Below the pieces are notes generated by a model that made no database searches, was not told the DNA's origin, and was given only the letters and a program-made list of their open reading frames with translations. A stretch of DNA of 64,000 nucleotides from CAYLUN01 sp964386865. GTDB lineage: Bacteria > Verrucomicrobiota > Kiritimatiellia > RFP12 > UBA1067. The stretch spans positions 132,592 through 196,591 of the forward strand of contig CAYLUN010000002.1 in assembly GCA_964386865.1 (NCBI GenBank). The letters are read 5' to 3'. Below, piece after piece: positions 46,380 to 56,500 of this stretch (positions within the stretch are counted from its first letter, which is position 1; every line of letters starts with the position of its first letter). The position numbers and the translations under genes were made by a program.

Positions 46380-46455
46380 TGGTAGGGGTGCACGGACTCG
46401 AACCGTGGACCCAGTGATTAAGAGTCACTTGCTCTACCAACTGAGCTACACCCCC
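46380..46455 (-). tRNA. tRNA-Lys (anticodon CTT)
   Basis: The minus strand folds into a 76-base cloverleaf: acceptor GGGGGTG, D arm with AGTTGGTAGA, anticodon loop CTCTTAA between GTGA and TCAC arms, and a T loop GGTTCGAGTCC. The 3' CCA is encoded. Confidence 0.96.
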
Positions 46456-46464
46456 ATAAAAAAT

Positions 46465-46540
46465 TGGAGCGAGTGATGGGTCTCGAACCCACAACCTCGA
46501 CCTTGGCAAGGTCGCGCTCTACCAATTGAGCTACACCCGC
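46465..46540 (-). tRNA. tRNA-Gly (anticodon GCC)
   Basis: The minus strand gives a 76-base cloverleaf: acceptor GCGGGTG, D arm with AATTGGTAGA, anticodon loop TTGCCAA between CGACC and GGTCG, and T loop GGTTCGAGACC. The 3' CCA is encoded. It is the upstream gene of a two-tRNA unit, with nine bases between the two. Confidence 0.96.
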
Positions 46541-46558
46541 TTCAAAAGAACGGGACAA

Positions 46559-46587
46559 AAGATATCAGATCAGGTCGCAGCCTGCAA
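46559..46587 (-). promoter_or_regulatory. Promoter of the tRNA-Gly/tRNA-Lys unit
   Basis: On minus, TTGCAG (46582-46587), 17 bases, and TATCTT (46559-46564) lie 18 bases before the tRNA-Gly 5' end. Confidence 0.55.
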
Positions 46588-46784
46588 CTGCAAAAAAGAG
46601 ATTATTCGAAACTATTTTTCGGGGGTTCATCCGGCCCCGGAGGAGGCTGCCGCGGGGCCCCCGGCGCGCGGGCGCACGCCGCTCCCGCCCGGATGGCGCG
46701 GCCGTCAAGGGGCGCACGCCTGCGCCGCCTCACGGCACGCGAGTCGCGCATGCGTTCGCGCCCCCGAATCGTCGCCGCAAAGGG

Positions 46785-46813
46785 TTGCGTCCAGCGGCGC
46801 TGTGCATTATACT
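46785..46813 (+). promoter_or_regulatory. Promoter of the coiled-coil gene and perhaps glgA-glgB
   Basis: TTGCGT (46785-46790), 17 bases, TATACT (46808-46813), 34 bases before the ATG at 46848. Confidence 0.65.
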
Positions 46814-46847
46814 GCTCCACAGACCGTTGCAGATGAAAGGATGCGGC

Positions 46848-47240
46848 ATGAAAAGGATGTTGGGTTGGGTGGCGCTGTGTGCCGGCGCGGCCCTGTTGGC
46901 TCAGCTGGCCGGGGCGGGCGATATCGCCCGGCTGTCCGAGGCGGATCGCAAGCAGGTGAATGATTGGATGGCTGAGCGCGCCGCGCTGATGGTCGAGTCG
47001 CACACGCTAGACAGCGAGGTTCGCCAGACGTGGATGGATCCGTCGTATGCGACGCCGGAAATCGCGCAGCTGCGAGCCCGCTATGCCGAGCTGCAGCAGG
47101 AGCTGCTCCGGACGCAGCGCGAGATTGAGGCGAAGGTTCGGGAGATACCTGCGGTGGCCGCGAAGGTGCGGCAGCTCGAAGAGTCCAAGCGGCGCGAGCG
47201 GGAACTGACGAAGAAGATCACGGAGAAAGTCGGCGAGTGA
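46848..47240 (+). CDS. Small exported coiled-coil protein
   Basis: A 130-residue protein with signal peptide MKRMLGWVALCAGAALLAQL ending near AGA-G. The mature part is charged helix with heptad-like spacing (RARYAELQQELLRTQREIEA, KVRQLEESKRRERELTKKI). Such short periplasmic helical proteins include OmpH/Skp-like chaperones, but no specific match can be claimed. AAAGG precedes the start. It lies 21 bases before glgA, which suggests one transcript. Confidence 0.65.
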   Translation: MKRMLGWVALCAGAALLAQLAGAGDIARLSEADRKQVNDWMAERAALMVESHTLDSEVRQTWMDPSYATPEIAQLRARYAELQQELLRTQREIEAKVREIPAVAAKVRQLEESKRRERELTKKITEKVGE

Positions 47241-47261
47241 CCGGCGTGCGGAGAGTCAGAC

Positions 47262-48800
47262 ATGGCCAGAGATAAGAAAAAGACGGAGAGTTCCGAGAGC
47301 CCTCGCATCCTGATCGTCACGCCTGAGATCACCTATTTGCCCTCGGGCATGGGGAACATGGCGGGCAAGCTGACCGCCAAGGCGGGCGGGCTGGCAGACG
47401 TTTCCGCGTCGCTGGTGGCGGCGCTGTTCGACCGGGGCGCGGACGTGCACGTGGCGCTGCCGCACTACCGGCGGATGTTCCACATCGATGTGGGCCAGCT
47501 CATCAGCGACGAGCTGCGCGTGTACAAGAGCCGGCTGCCGGATTCGCGCATCCACCTCGCCGAAGATCGCTGCTTCTACTACCGCGATACGGTGTACAGC
47601 AACTCGCAGAACGAGAACCCGAAGCTGGCCTTGGCCTTTTCCCGCGAGGTGATCAACAACATCATACCCACGGTGCAGCCCGACCTGATCCACTGTAACG
47701 ACTGGATGACGGGGCTGATTCCAAGCGCGGCTCGGCGCATGGGCATCCCCTGCCTCTTCACGGTGCACAACATTCACACGCACCACCTGACCCTCGCGCA
47801 GATTGAGGACTCGGGCATCGACGCGGCGGAGTTCTGGGCCAACCTGTTCTATACGCGCGTGCCCTACAACTACGAGGAGTCGCGCAACAGCAACCCGATC
47901 GACATGCAGGCGAGCGGCGTGTTCGCCTCGCACTTCATCAACACGGTGAGCCCGACGTTCCTCAAGGAGATCGTCAACGGCTGGCACGACTTCATCCCCG
48001 TGGACCTGCGCCAGGAGATCCGCAACAAGTACGAGGCGGGCTGCGCGGCCGGCATCCTGAACGCGCCGGACCCCTCGGACAATCCCGAAACCGACCCGCA
48101 AATCGAGGTGCGCTACACGTCCGAGTCGCACTACGAGGCCAAGCGTGCTAACAAGTTGTCGTTTCAGCGCAAGGTGGGTCTGGAGGAAAACCCGGACGCG
48201 CCGCTCTTCTTCTGGCCGTCGCGCCTCGATCCCGCGCAGAAGGGGCCGCAGCTTCTAACCGACATTCTCTACCGCTTCATGTCGCGGCACTGGAAGCAGC
48301 GCGTGCAGATCGCGGTCGTGGCGAACGGCGCGTACCAGCAGCCGTTCTTCGACATCATCCGCTTCCACGAGCTGTACGGGCGGCTCGCGGTGTGCGACTT
48401 CAACCAGTCGCTCTCCAAGCTCGGCTTCGCGGCGTCCGATTTCACGCTGGTGCCGTCGCTGTTCGAGCCCTGCGGCCTGCCGCAGATGGTGGGCCAGCTC
48501 TACGGCTCGCTTCCTGTCGTGCACGACACGGGGGGCTTGCACGACACCGTCGAGCACCTCGACCTGGCCGCGGGCAAGGGCAACGGCTTCGTGTTCAAGA
48601 TCTACGACAGCCGCGGGCTCGAGTGGGCAATGGACAAGGCCCTCGAGTTCTACAAGCGCCCGGCGGAGGAGCGCGAGCGTCAGGTCGCCCGCATCATGCG
48701 CGAGGGGCAGGCCCGCTTCAACCACGACGTGTGCGCCAAGGCCTACATCGACATCTACGAACAAATGCTGCACCGCCCGCTGGTGCGCTCGTTCGAGTAG
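47262..48800 (+). CDS. glgA: Glycogen synthase (GT5 type)
   Basis: A 512-residue glucosyltransferase that extends alpha-1,4-glucan from a nucleotide sugar. The ADP-glucose loop KAGGLADVSASLVAAL lies near residue 41, HCNDWMTGLIP near 145, and the C-terminal donor-site motif PSLFEPCGLPQMVGQLYGSL near 405, with the key Glu and Cys. It starts with an extra ~15 charged residues (MARDKKKTESSESP). The gap HIHTHHLTL and a central insert of DPSDNPETDP type are slightly unusual. It is followed 33 bases later by the branching enzyme. No glgC is present here. Confidence 0.92.
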   Translation: MARDKKKTESSESPRILIVTPEITYLPSGMGNMAGKLTAKAGGLADVSASLVAALFDRGADVHVALPHYRRMFHIDVGQLISDELRVYKSRLPDSRIHLAEDRCFYYRDTVYSNSQNENPKLALAFSREVINNIIPTVQPDLIHCNDWMTGLIPSAARRMGIPCLFTVHNIHTHHLTLAQIEDSGIDAAEFWANLFYTRVPYNYEESRNSNPIDMQASGVFASHFINTVSPTFLKEIVNGWHDFIPVDLRQEIRNKYEAGCAAGILNAPDPSDNPETDPQIEVRYTSESHYEAKRANKLSFQRKVGLEENPDAPLFFWPSRLDPAQKGPQLLTDILYRFMSRHWKQRVQIAVVANGAYQQPFFDIIRFHELYGRLAVCDFNQSLSKLGFAASDFTLVPSLFEPCGLPQMVGQLYGSLPVVHDTGGLHDTVEHLDLAAGKGNGFVFKIYDSRGLEWAMDKALEFYKRPAEERERQVARIMREGQARFNHDVCAKAYIDIYEQMLHRPLVRSFE

Positions 48801-48833
48801 CGTCCGATCAGCCAAGCATCAGGAGGTCAGGTT

Positions 48834-50846
48834 ATGCCGGTTACCGCCGCACGCTCGTCTCTGCTGGACGACCCGTATCTCGCGCCCTACGCGGAGATCA
48901 TCCGCAAGCGCGCTGACGCCGCGGTCAGGCGGGCGTCGCAGCTGGCCACTTCGCCCGGCTCGCTGGCCGAGTTCGCCTGCGCGCACGAGTACTACGGGCT
49001 GCACCGCACGGCTGACGGCTGGGTGTTCCGGGAGTGGGCGCCCAACGCCACGGCGATCTGGCTGGTCGGCGACTTCTCCGACTGGGGCACGCGCGACGCC
49101 TTCAAGCTCGAGCGGCTGCCGGGGCGCGACGTCTGGGAGCTGAAGCTAGGCCCGGCGGCGCTCGCCCACGGCCAGCTCTATCGGCTGGAGCTGACGTGGA
49201 GCGGCGGGCGCGGCGAGCGCTTGCCCGCCTACGTCCGCCGCACCGTGCAGGATCCGAACACGCTGATGTTCGCCGCCGAGGTGTGGGACCCCCCGCCGTA
49301 CGTCTGGCGCGTGCCGTCATTCACAGTGCCCCGGCGCGTGCCGCTCATCTACGAGACGCACGTCGGAATGGCCCAGGAAAAGGCCGCGGTGGGCACCTAC
49401 GTGGAGTTTCGCGAGAAGGTCCTGCCGCGCATCGTGCGAGCCGGCTACAACACGATTCAGCTCATGGCCGTGATGGAGCACCCGTACTACGGCTCGTTCG
49501 GCTACCACGTCTCGAACTTCTTCGCCTGCTCGTCGCGCTTCGGCACGCCCGAAGAGCTCAAGTCGCTGGTCGACGCCGCACACGAGGCCGGCCTCGCGGT
49601 GATCATGGATATCGTCCACTCGCACTCGGTCAAGAACGAGCGCGAGGGGCTCTCGCTCTTCGACGGCTCGCCGTACCAGTACTTCCACAACGGCCTGCGC
49701 GGCTGGCATGAGGCGTGGGACTCGCGCTGCTTCGACTACGGCAAGACGGACGTGCTCCACTTTTTGCTCTCCAACTGCCGCTACTGGCTGGACGAGTTCC
49801 ACTTCGACGGCTACCGCTTCGACGGCATCACGAGCATGCTCTATCTGCACCACGGGCTGGGCGTTGACTTCACGGACTACAGCCAGTACTTCGACGCGAC
49901 GGTCGACGACGACGCGTGGATCTACTGCAACCTGGCGAACCGCGTCATCCACGAGGTCCGGCCGGACGCGATCACCATCGCGGAGGACGTGAGCGGCATG
50001 CCAGGCATTGCGGCTCCGGCGGACGACCTGGGCGCGGGGTTCGACTACCGCATGTCGATGGGCGTGCCGGAGTGCTGGTTCAGGCTTGTGCGCGACGTCC
50101 GCGACGAGGACTGGAGCATCGGCTACCTCTGGCACGAGCTGACGAACCGGCGCGCAGACGAGCAGACCGTGAACTATGTGGAGAGCCACGACCAGGCGCT
50201 GGTGGGGGGCAAGACGCTCTTCTTCCAGCTCGTGGATTCGGCGATCTACGACTCCATGTCGCGCGCCTCGCCGAACATCAAGGCCGACCGCGGCGTGTCG
50301 CTCCACAAGCTCGCCCGCCTCGCCACGCTGGCCACGGCCGGGCACGCCTACCTCAACTTCATGGGCAACGAGTTCGGCCACCCGGAGTGGATCGACTTCC
50401 CGCGCGAGGGCAACGGCTTCTCGTACCACTACGCCCGCCGACAGTGGGCGCTGCGCGACAACCCCGACCTGCTCTACTGGTGCCTGGGCGAGTTCGACGA
50501 GGCCAGCATTCGCCTGGTCAAAGAGTCGCAGGCGCTGGAGGGCACCGTGCCGCGCCGCCTCTTCGTCTCCGACAAAGAGAAGATCCTCGTGTTCGAGCGC
50601 GGGCCGCTGGTCTTCATCTTCAACTTCCACAGCTCGCAGTCGGTGGCCGACTACTCGGTGCTGGTGCCGCCGGGCGCGTACCGGCTGGCGCTGAACACAG
50701 ACGAGGAGCTGTTCGGCGGGCATGACCGGATCACGCCCGGCCAGACCTTCGAACTGCTGTCCGAGATGCGCGGCAACGAGCGCTGCCACATCGTCAAAGT
50801 CTACCTCCCGTGCCGCACGGCCATCGTGCTGCGGCGCCAGACCTGA
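48834..50846 (+). CDS. glgB: 1,4-alpha-glucan branching enzyme, eukaryote-like type
   Basis: A 670-residue GH13 enzyme that makes alpha-1,6 branches. A CBM48-like N-terminal module (YGLHRTADGWVFREWAPNAT) is followed by the barrel. Catalytic sites are the nucleophile in FHFDGYRFDGITSMLYLHHG, the acid in DAITIAEDVSGMPGI and the histidine in NYVESHDQALVGGKT. This wording (TSMLYLHHG, YFDATVD, LANRVIHEV) follows the plant/animal/fungal branching enzymes (GH13_8) rather than the E. coli-type GlgB. Bacteria of the PVC and Bacteroidetes groups are known to carry this type. AGGAGG lies 7-8 bases before the ATG. Confidence 0.93.
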   Translation: MPVTAARSSLLDDPYLAPYAEIIRKRADAAVRRASQLATSPGSLAEFACAHEYYGLHRTADGWVFREWAPNATAIWLVGDFSDWGTRDAFKLERLPGRDVWELKLGPAALAHGQLYRLELTWSGGRGERLPAYVRRTVQDPNTLMFAAEVWDPPPYVWRVPSFTVPRRVPLIYETHVGMAQEKAAVGTYVEFREKVLPRIVRAGYNTIQLMAVMEHPYYGSFGYHVSNFFACSSRFGTPEELKSLVDAAHEAGLAVIMDIVHSHSVKNEREGLSLFDGSPYQYFHNGLRGWHEAWDSRCFDYGKTDVLHFLLSNCRYWLDEFHFDGYRFDGITSMLYLHHGLGVDFTDYSQYFDATVDDDAWIYCNLANRVIHEVRPDAITIAEDVSGMPGIAAPADDLGAGFDYRMSMGVPECWFRLVRDVRDEDWSIGYLWHELTNRRADEQTVNYVESHDQALVGGKTLFFQLVDSAIYDSMSRASPNIKADRGVSLHKLARLATLATAGHAYLNFMGNEFGHPEWIDFPREGNGFSYHYARRQWALRDNPDLLYWCLGEFDEASIRLVKESQALEGTVPRRLFVSDKEKILVFERGPLVFIFNFHSSQSVADYSVLVPPGAYRLALNTDEELFGGHDRITPGQTFELLSEMRGNERCHIVKVYLPCRTAIVLRRQT

Positions 50847-50873
50847 TGCTGGCGCCGCCGCCTGCCCGGCCCT

Positions 50874-53570
50874 TTACGGGGTGGCCGGCGCCGGCGGCAA
50901 GACGCGGAACTCCTCCAGCGTGGGAACCTCGCTGGCCTGGAGAATCGTCAGCCGCACGCGGCGCGTTTTCGCGGGCGCGAACGTCAGCGTCTTCTTGCCG
51001 CTGAGCGTGGAGCCTCGCGCCACTTCGCGCCACGCCTCGCCCTGCTGGACGTCGACGGAGAACGCCTGTGTGCGCGGGAAGCTGATCTCCCAGATCTCGA
51101 CGCCGCCCACGGTTTCTTCTTTTTCGAGGTCAGCCTCCAGCCAGCCGCTGCGGCTGCCCGGGGCCGCGCCCCAGCGCGTGCCGGGGTCGTCGTCCGCGGC
51201 TTTTGCCGCCTGGAACCCCGGGCCCCACTCGCTGGAGGCGCGCAGGGGCCTGCCGGCAGAGAGGGCCGGGCGCAGGCCTTTCTTCGCATCTTTGAGGCCG
51301 AACACGTTCCGCGCGTTCGGCGGCAGCGCGCAGGCATCGACCTCGGGCCGGATGTCGCCGGCCTCTTGGCAGAGGATTACCTCCTGCCCTTGCCGCAGGC
51401 CGAGCTCATAGAGGCCGGGCGCTGTCTGGCGCAGGGGAACCGACGGATCGGAAAGCAAAAATGGGCCATCGAAGCGCGGAACGATCACGCAGGGTTCGCC
51501 GGCCAGGCTTCTCACCCTGACCCAGCGGGTCTTGCCCTCGCGCCGCGCCGCGCTCACCAAGAACCCGCCCTCGGCCCGCAGGTCATGGAACGCCGCCGTC
51601 CTCCACTCGGCCGGCGCCGCCGGAAAGATGCGGAGGCGTCCGCCCCAGCTCTGGAGCAGCATGTCCTGCAGCGCCTTGGCTGCGACCAGCGAGCACTCGA
51701 TCACGGGCGAGCCCTCGATGTACATCGTGTTCGGCATCACGAACCGCTTGTTGTCGTGGTGCGCACGAAGGTTGGCAAGCGCCCTCTCGCCATCGCCCAT
51801 GCACGAGTAGAGCAGCGAGGCGGCCGCGCTCGACCAGCCGTAGATCTGCTTGCCGCCTTCGACCGTCAGCCAGTGCGTGAGGGTCTTCTCTACGAGCGCC
51901 CGGCTCTCGGGCTGCTCGGCGGAGAGCAGGTGCAGCGGCCAGACCATGAGCAGGTGCGACCAGTGGCGGTGCGACTTCTCGAAGGGCACCGTCGCGCCAA
52001 CCATGAAGCCGTTCTCGTTCTGCGGGTAGGGCGTAAGGTCGCGCAGCACGCGCTCCCACTCGGGCCTCTGCGGGTCGCTGAAGCCGTAGCGCGCGCTCAG
52101 ATCGAGAAGCGTGGCGCAGCCCCAGCGCAGGAGCGAGAGGTTGTAGTTGGTGTCGACGTCGCCCGCCTGGCTGTACTCCGGCGAATGCATGCGCGGGAGG
52201 TGGAGCTTGCCGTCGTCGCCCGGCTTGAGCAGGTTCAGGTAGAGGTTGACGCTGCCTTTCAGCATCGGATAAAACGCGTGGACGATCTGGTTGGTCACGA
52301 GCGCGTGGTCCATGGAGTAGCGGTACTGCTGCCAGTAGAGGTGCAGCGCCCAGGTGAAGTCGCCGGGATTGATAAACGCCTGCGGCGCGCAGGTGCCGTC
52401 GCCGCGCAGGCCTTCGTAACAGGTCGTGTGCGGAACCGTCGCGCAGTGGTCGAACCCCCAGATTTCCTTGGCGTTCTTGACGAAGTTGCCCCGCTTGGCG
52501 TCGATGAAGCGCGTGAAGGACTCGCCGAGCTCGAGGTGGTTGGCCGCGTAGACGGGCGAGTAGGCGAGCTGGATGTTGAGGTTCCACCAGATGCGCGGCC
52601 AGCCGGTCTGCCGGTACCACGGCCCCAGCAGGTCGATCACCTGCCGGTCTTGGCGCGTGGCACACGCGAGCTTGTACAGCTGGATCCAGTAGAAGCCCTC
52701 GATCTGCGCGTCGGGCACGGAGAGAAAGCTGGCGGGGTAGTAAGCGTGCCACCAGTCGCGGTGGCTCTGCTCGAGCGCCACGGTCGGGAGCGTGGCCACC
52801 CGCCGAACCGTGGCCAGCGCGGTCTCCTTCGCGGTCTCGGCTGGAAACGAGTCGGCCACGCTCAGCGTGAGCCGGCGCTTTGCGGGCGAGCCGCGCACCA
52901 ACCACGCGGTGGCGAACGCGCCTCCCGCCACGCGGCGCTGCTCGCAGAAGCCGGTTTCGCCCTCAGTTCCGGTGCAGGGCGGCGGGTTCGGCGTGCCCTG
53001 AACCTTCTTCATCTCGTCGCGGAAAACCTCGGCCGCTTCCGGCTCCCAGGCGAAGGCCGCGGCCCCTTCGCCGCCTTCGGTTTCGAGGTCGACCAGCAAG
53101 GCCATCTCGTCGGCGTGGTCCAGGGCGCGGAAGCGGACACGGCCTTTGTCGGTGACGATCTCGCCGCGGGTCTCGGCGTTCCACAAATCCGTGCGGAGCG
53201 TGCCTGACTTGATTGTGCCTGCGGTCTTGAGGATCAGGCCTCCGATCGGCAGGCGGCCGTTGTCTCGGCGGTGGTCGGTCACATCCGAGCGGCCGAGCTC
53301 GAACCGCAGCCGGTCGGGTCCGTCGGTGTAGATCGTGGTGCCGAGCAGGCCGTTGCCGAGGAAGGCGCCGTGGTCAAACGTGGCGGGCAAGACCTCCCAG
53401 ACGAGGTCGTGCCGCTCGAGGAAACTCGGCCAATCGACGCGATCAGCCACCTCGCTGACGGAGGCCTTCTTGTTCGCCTGTTGAAGGGTGTCCGCCGAAG
53501 CCACGCACGCCGGCAGCAGCGCGGCAGCAATCAGCGCGGCAGAGGACGCAGCGTTGAGCAGGCGCTTCAT
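50874..53570 (-). CDS. GH95-like alpha-L-fucosidase with C-terminal F5/8-type C domain
   Basis: An 898-residue exported protein (signal MKRLLNAASSAALIAAALL). The N-terminal beta-domain has the GH95 wording HDLVWEVLPATFDHGAFLGN and RLRFELGRSDVTDHR. The helical barrel follows with YYPASFLSVPDAQIEGFYWI, WWNLNIQLAYSPVYAANHLE and MHSPEYSQAGDVDTNYNLSL. GH95 enzymes mostly cleave alpha-1,2-linked fucose with inversion. Residues about 775-895 are a discoidin-like module (SEWGPGFQAAKAADDDPGTR, SGWLEADLEKEE, EEFRVLPP). The ATG at 53570 overlaps the upstream gene's stop in ATGA, and GAGGAG lies within that gene's last codons. The sulfated-fucan or mucin target is open. Confidence 0.87.
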   Translation of the reverse strand: MKRLLNAASSAALIAAALLPACVASADTLQQANKKASVSEVADRVDWPSFLERHDLVWEVLPATFDHGAFLGNGLLGTTIYTDGPDRLRFELGRSDVTDHRRDNGRLPIGGLILKTAGTIKSGTLRTDLWNAETRGEIVTDKGRVRFRALDHADEMALLVDLETEGGEGAAAFAWEPEAAEVFRDEMKKVQGTPNPPPCTGTEGETGFCEQRRVAGGAFATAWLVRGSPAKRRLTLSVADSFPAETAKETALATVRRVATLPTVALEQSHRDWWHAYYPASFLSVPDAQIEGFYWIQLYKLACATRQDRQVIDLLGPWYRQTGWPRIWWNLNIQLAYSPVYAANHLELGESFTRFIDAKRGNFVKNAKEIWGFDHCATVPHTTCYEGLRGDGTCAPQAFINPGDFTWALHLYWQQYRYSMDHALVTNQIVHAFYPMLKGSVNLYLNLLKPGDDGKLHLPRMHSPEYSQAGDVDTNYNLSLLRWGCATLLDLSARYGFSDPQRPEWERVLRDLTPYPQNENGFMVGATVPFEKSHRHWSHLLMVWPLHLLSAEQPESRALVEKTLTHWLTVEGGKQIYGWSSAAASLLYSCMGDGERALANLRAHHDNKRFVMPNTMYIEGSPVIECSLVAAKALQDMLLQSWGGRLRIFPAAPAEWRTAAFHDLRAEGGFLVSAARREGKTRWVRVRSLAGEPCVIVPRFDGPFLLSDPSVPLRQTAPGLYELGLRQGQEVILCQEAGDIRPEVDACALPPNARNVFGLKDAKKGLRPALSAGRPLRASSEWGPGFQAAKAADDDPGTRWGAAPGSRSGWLEADLEKEETVGGVEIWEISFPRTQAFSVDVQQGEAWREVARGSTLSGKKTLTFAPAKTRRVRLTILQASEVPTLEEFRVLPPAPATP

Positions 53571-56500
53571 TTGGGCTCCTCTCGCTCGAGGCAGAGCACG
53601 GTGGCGAGGGGGGCGGCCGCGCGCGGCGGCAGCGTGACCGACACCCTGTCGCCGGACTGTTCGAAGGCGAGCGGCTTGCGGTCCGCAAGCGCATAGGCCT
53701 TCACGACCTGGCCGTTTACGGCGGGAAGTTCCAGCGTTGGGCCGGGCCACGTGAAGAGGTGGACGTACAGTTTTCCGGGCTGCGTCGTGCAGCGCCAGTC
53801 GCTCTTCGCGTTGAAGACGGCGCGGCCCTTGCTGTCTTTCTTGACGGGGTCGTAGCTTCCGAGTTCGCCGCCGAACGGCGTGCAGCCAGCGCCGTAGATC
53901 GCCTCGCCGTTGACCTTGAGCCACGCGCCGACCTTGCGAAGGATGTCCTGGCTCGGCTGCGGGATGACCCCGTCGGCGTCAGGGCCGACGTTGAGCAGGT
54001 AGTTGCCGCCTTTGCTCACGATGTCCGCGAGCTTGAAGCAGATGTCCTCGGGCGTCTTCCAGTTGTGGTCGTCCTTCTTGAACCCCCACGTGTCGTTGAT
54101 GGTCGCAGCGGTCTCCCACGCGCCGGGCGTGACCGTGTGCGGGATTTCGTTGTCGCCGCGCGACTGGTAGTCGTGGCAGCCGCCGGGGCCGAGGCGGCTG
54201 TTGATGAGCGTGCTGGGCTGGATCGAGCGGACGAGGTCGGCGAGGCGCGTGCTGCGTTCGGCGGTCATCAGGGTCGGCACGTCGAACCAAATCAGGCCGA
54301 TGGGGCCATAGTTCGTGAGAAGCTCGCGCACTTGGGGAAAAGACTTGTCGCGCAGGTATTGGTCAAAGTCCTTCTTGTCGTTCGGCGGAAAGTCCCACGT
54401 GTTGTTGGCGCCGTTCGGCTCGTGCCAGTCGGTGGCCTGCGAGTAGTAGAAGCAGAGCGTGAGCCCGCGCTTGGAGCAGGCTTCCTGAAGCTCCTTGAAC
54501 GGGTCGCGCTTCCACGGCGAGGCGTCGAAGCAGTTGTAGGGGCTGACCGCGGAGCGGTAGAGCGCGAAGCCGTCGTGGTGCTTGCAGTCGAACACGACGT
54601 ACTTCATGCCCGCGTCGAGGGCGAGCTGGGCCCAGTCGTCGGCGTTGAACTTCGCCGGATTGAACTGCTTGGCGAGCTGCTCGTATTCCTGGGCCGGGAT
54701 TCTTGCGTTGTGCATGATCCACTCGCCGATGCCGCCGACGGGCTTGCCTTTCCACTCGCCCGCAGGGATCGAGTAGAGGCCCCAGTTGATGAAGAAGCCG
54801 TACTTGGCCTCATGGAACCACTTCAGCCGCGCCGCGCGCTGCTGCTCGTCGCGCCGCGCCGCCTCGACCGACTCCGGCAGCTTCGCGCCGGGGGCGAACA
54901 CGCGAAATTCCTCGATGGACGGCACATCGCTGGCCTGCGTAATGCTGAGGCGGACGAAGCGGGCGCTGACGGGCGTGAAGTCGTAGGCGCGCCGTCCGGC
55001 GATCGCCGTGCCGCGGTGCAGGGGCTTCCAGGCTTCGCCGGCTCTATATTCGATAGCGAACGCTTGTGTTCTCGGGTAGCCGAGCTCCATGACGACGGCC
55101 CGCCCGACCGGCGTCTCTTCGCCGAGGTCGACCTCAAGCCAGCCGCTGCGCGACTCCGGCTTGGCGCCCCAGCGCGTGGCTTCGTCGCCGTCGTATGCCC
55201 TGGCGGCCTCGTAGCCGCGGCCCCACTCGCTGGAGGCCTTGACGGGCGGTGCGGCGGGCGCGGGGAGCGGCTTCCCGCTGAACGCGCGGGCGAGGACGGC
55301 GATGTTGCGGTCGTCTCCCTTAAGCGATTCGACGGGCTGGCCCAAACAGGCTTCAACGGGCGTTGGCAGCGAGTCGGCGTTCGGCTTCACAAAGCCATAG
55401 AGGCCGATCCCTTCTTCCATTGCGGCCGGAACAATCTGCAGGGGATCCTGTCTGTTCCAGTTGGCGAGGCAGGTGACGAGGCGCGTCTGAGGCCCCATCA
55501 TCCTCTTCGCCGCCGCGGTGCGCCCCAAGTCGCCAGCTTCGTTCAAGAGCCAGTCGGTCTCTCGCAGCGCCCGCGAATTCATGATGTGCGGGTCGTTGAC
55601 GTCGCAGCACGTCAGCCAGACGATGCAGTTCGGGTTGGCCTCTTTCGCGGCGCGGCGGATGGCCGTCCAGCAGCGCTCAACCGCACGGCGGCCGTATTCG
55701 GTCAGCCGCCCCGGTGTCACCTGCTGCTCGCCGGGGAAAGGCTCGCCCATCAGTTGCTCGTAGAGCTTCTTTTCGCAGTCCAGCCAGCGGTTGGCGTTGC
55801 TGGCGCGCGACGTGGGCATTCGCAGCCAGTCAACCATGAGCCCGTCAATCTCCGTCTGTCTCACGGCGTCGCGGATAGACGCGTCGAGGTACTTGAGATA
55901 GTCATCGGTGTACGGAATGTGCGGCTCGCTGGGGAACCCGTAGCTAAGATCGGGGCGATCCTTGCCCCACTTTGTGTTGGATCCGGCGCAGAAGTAGCCG
56001 AGCACGAGCATCTTCTCCCGATGGGCCAGCCGCGTGAGCTCCCGGAGGAAGTCGTGCTTCAGGCCTGGCTGTTCGGGAACGATGCCGTTCTTGTACCACG
56101 CATAGCCGTTGCATGAAACGCAAAATGTCTGGATGGCGTTCACGCCCAGCGCCTTGTACCACGCGAGATGTTTGGCGGGGTCGGCGTCCGCCCAGAGCCC
56201 GGGCGGGGCAAAGCCGTTCGGGCCGCCGGGCCCCCAGTTGAAGTCCACGCAGAAGGCGCGAATCGGCTCAGGCAGGGTTGCGCCCGACCGGATCATTTCG
56301 CCGACCTTGCGAAGCGTGGCGACGTCGATGTCGCGCAGCTTGCCCGCGTAGTTGGGGCCCACGTCGATCGAGAAGATGTTGCCGTATTGGGCGGCGCCGA
56401 GATAGTCGCGGTAGAGCTTCTCTGGCGGGTGGCAGAGGCCGTCGTGCTCGGGCAGCGAGTAGAACCACATCGCACCGCCCTTGTGCGGCGGAAGGATCGG

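Larger units (their letters stand above)
46541..46847. other. Divergent intergenic stretch between tRNA-Gly and the coiled-coil gene
   Basis: About 307 bases with no convincing gene. The left end carries the tRNA promoter (minus) and the right end the promoter of the coiled-coil gene (plus). The middle is very G+C-rich. Confidence 0.5.
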
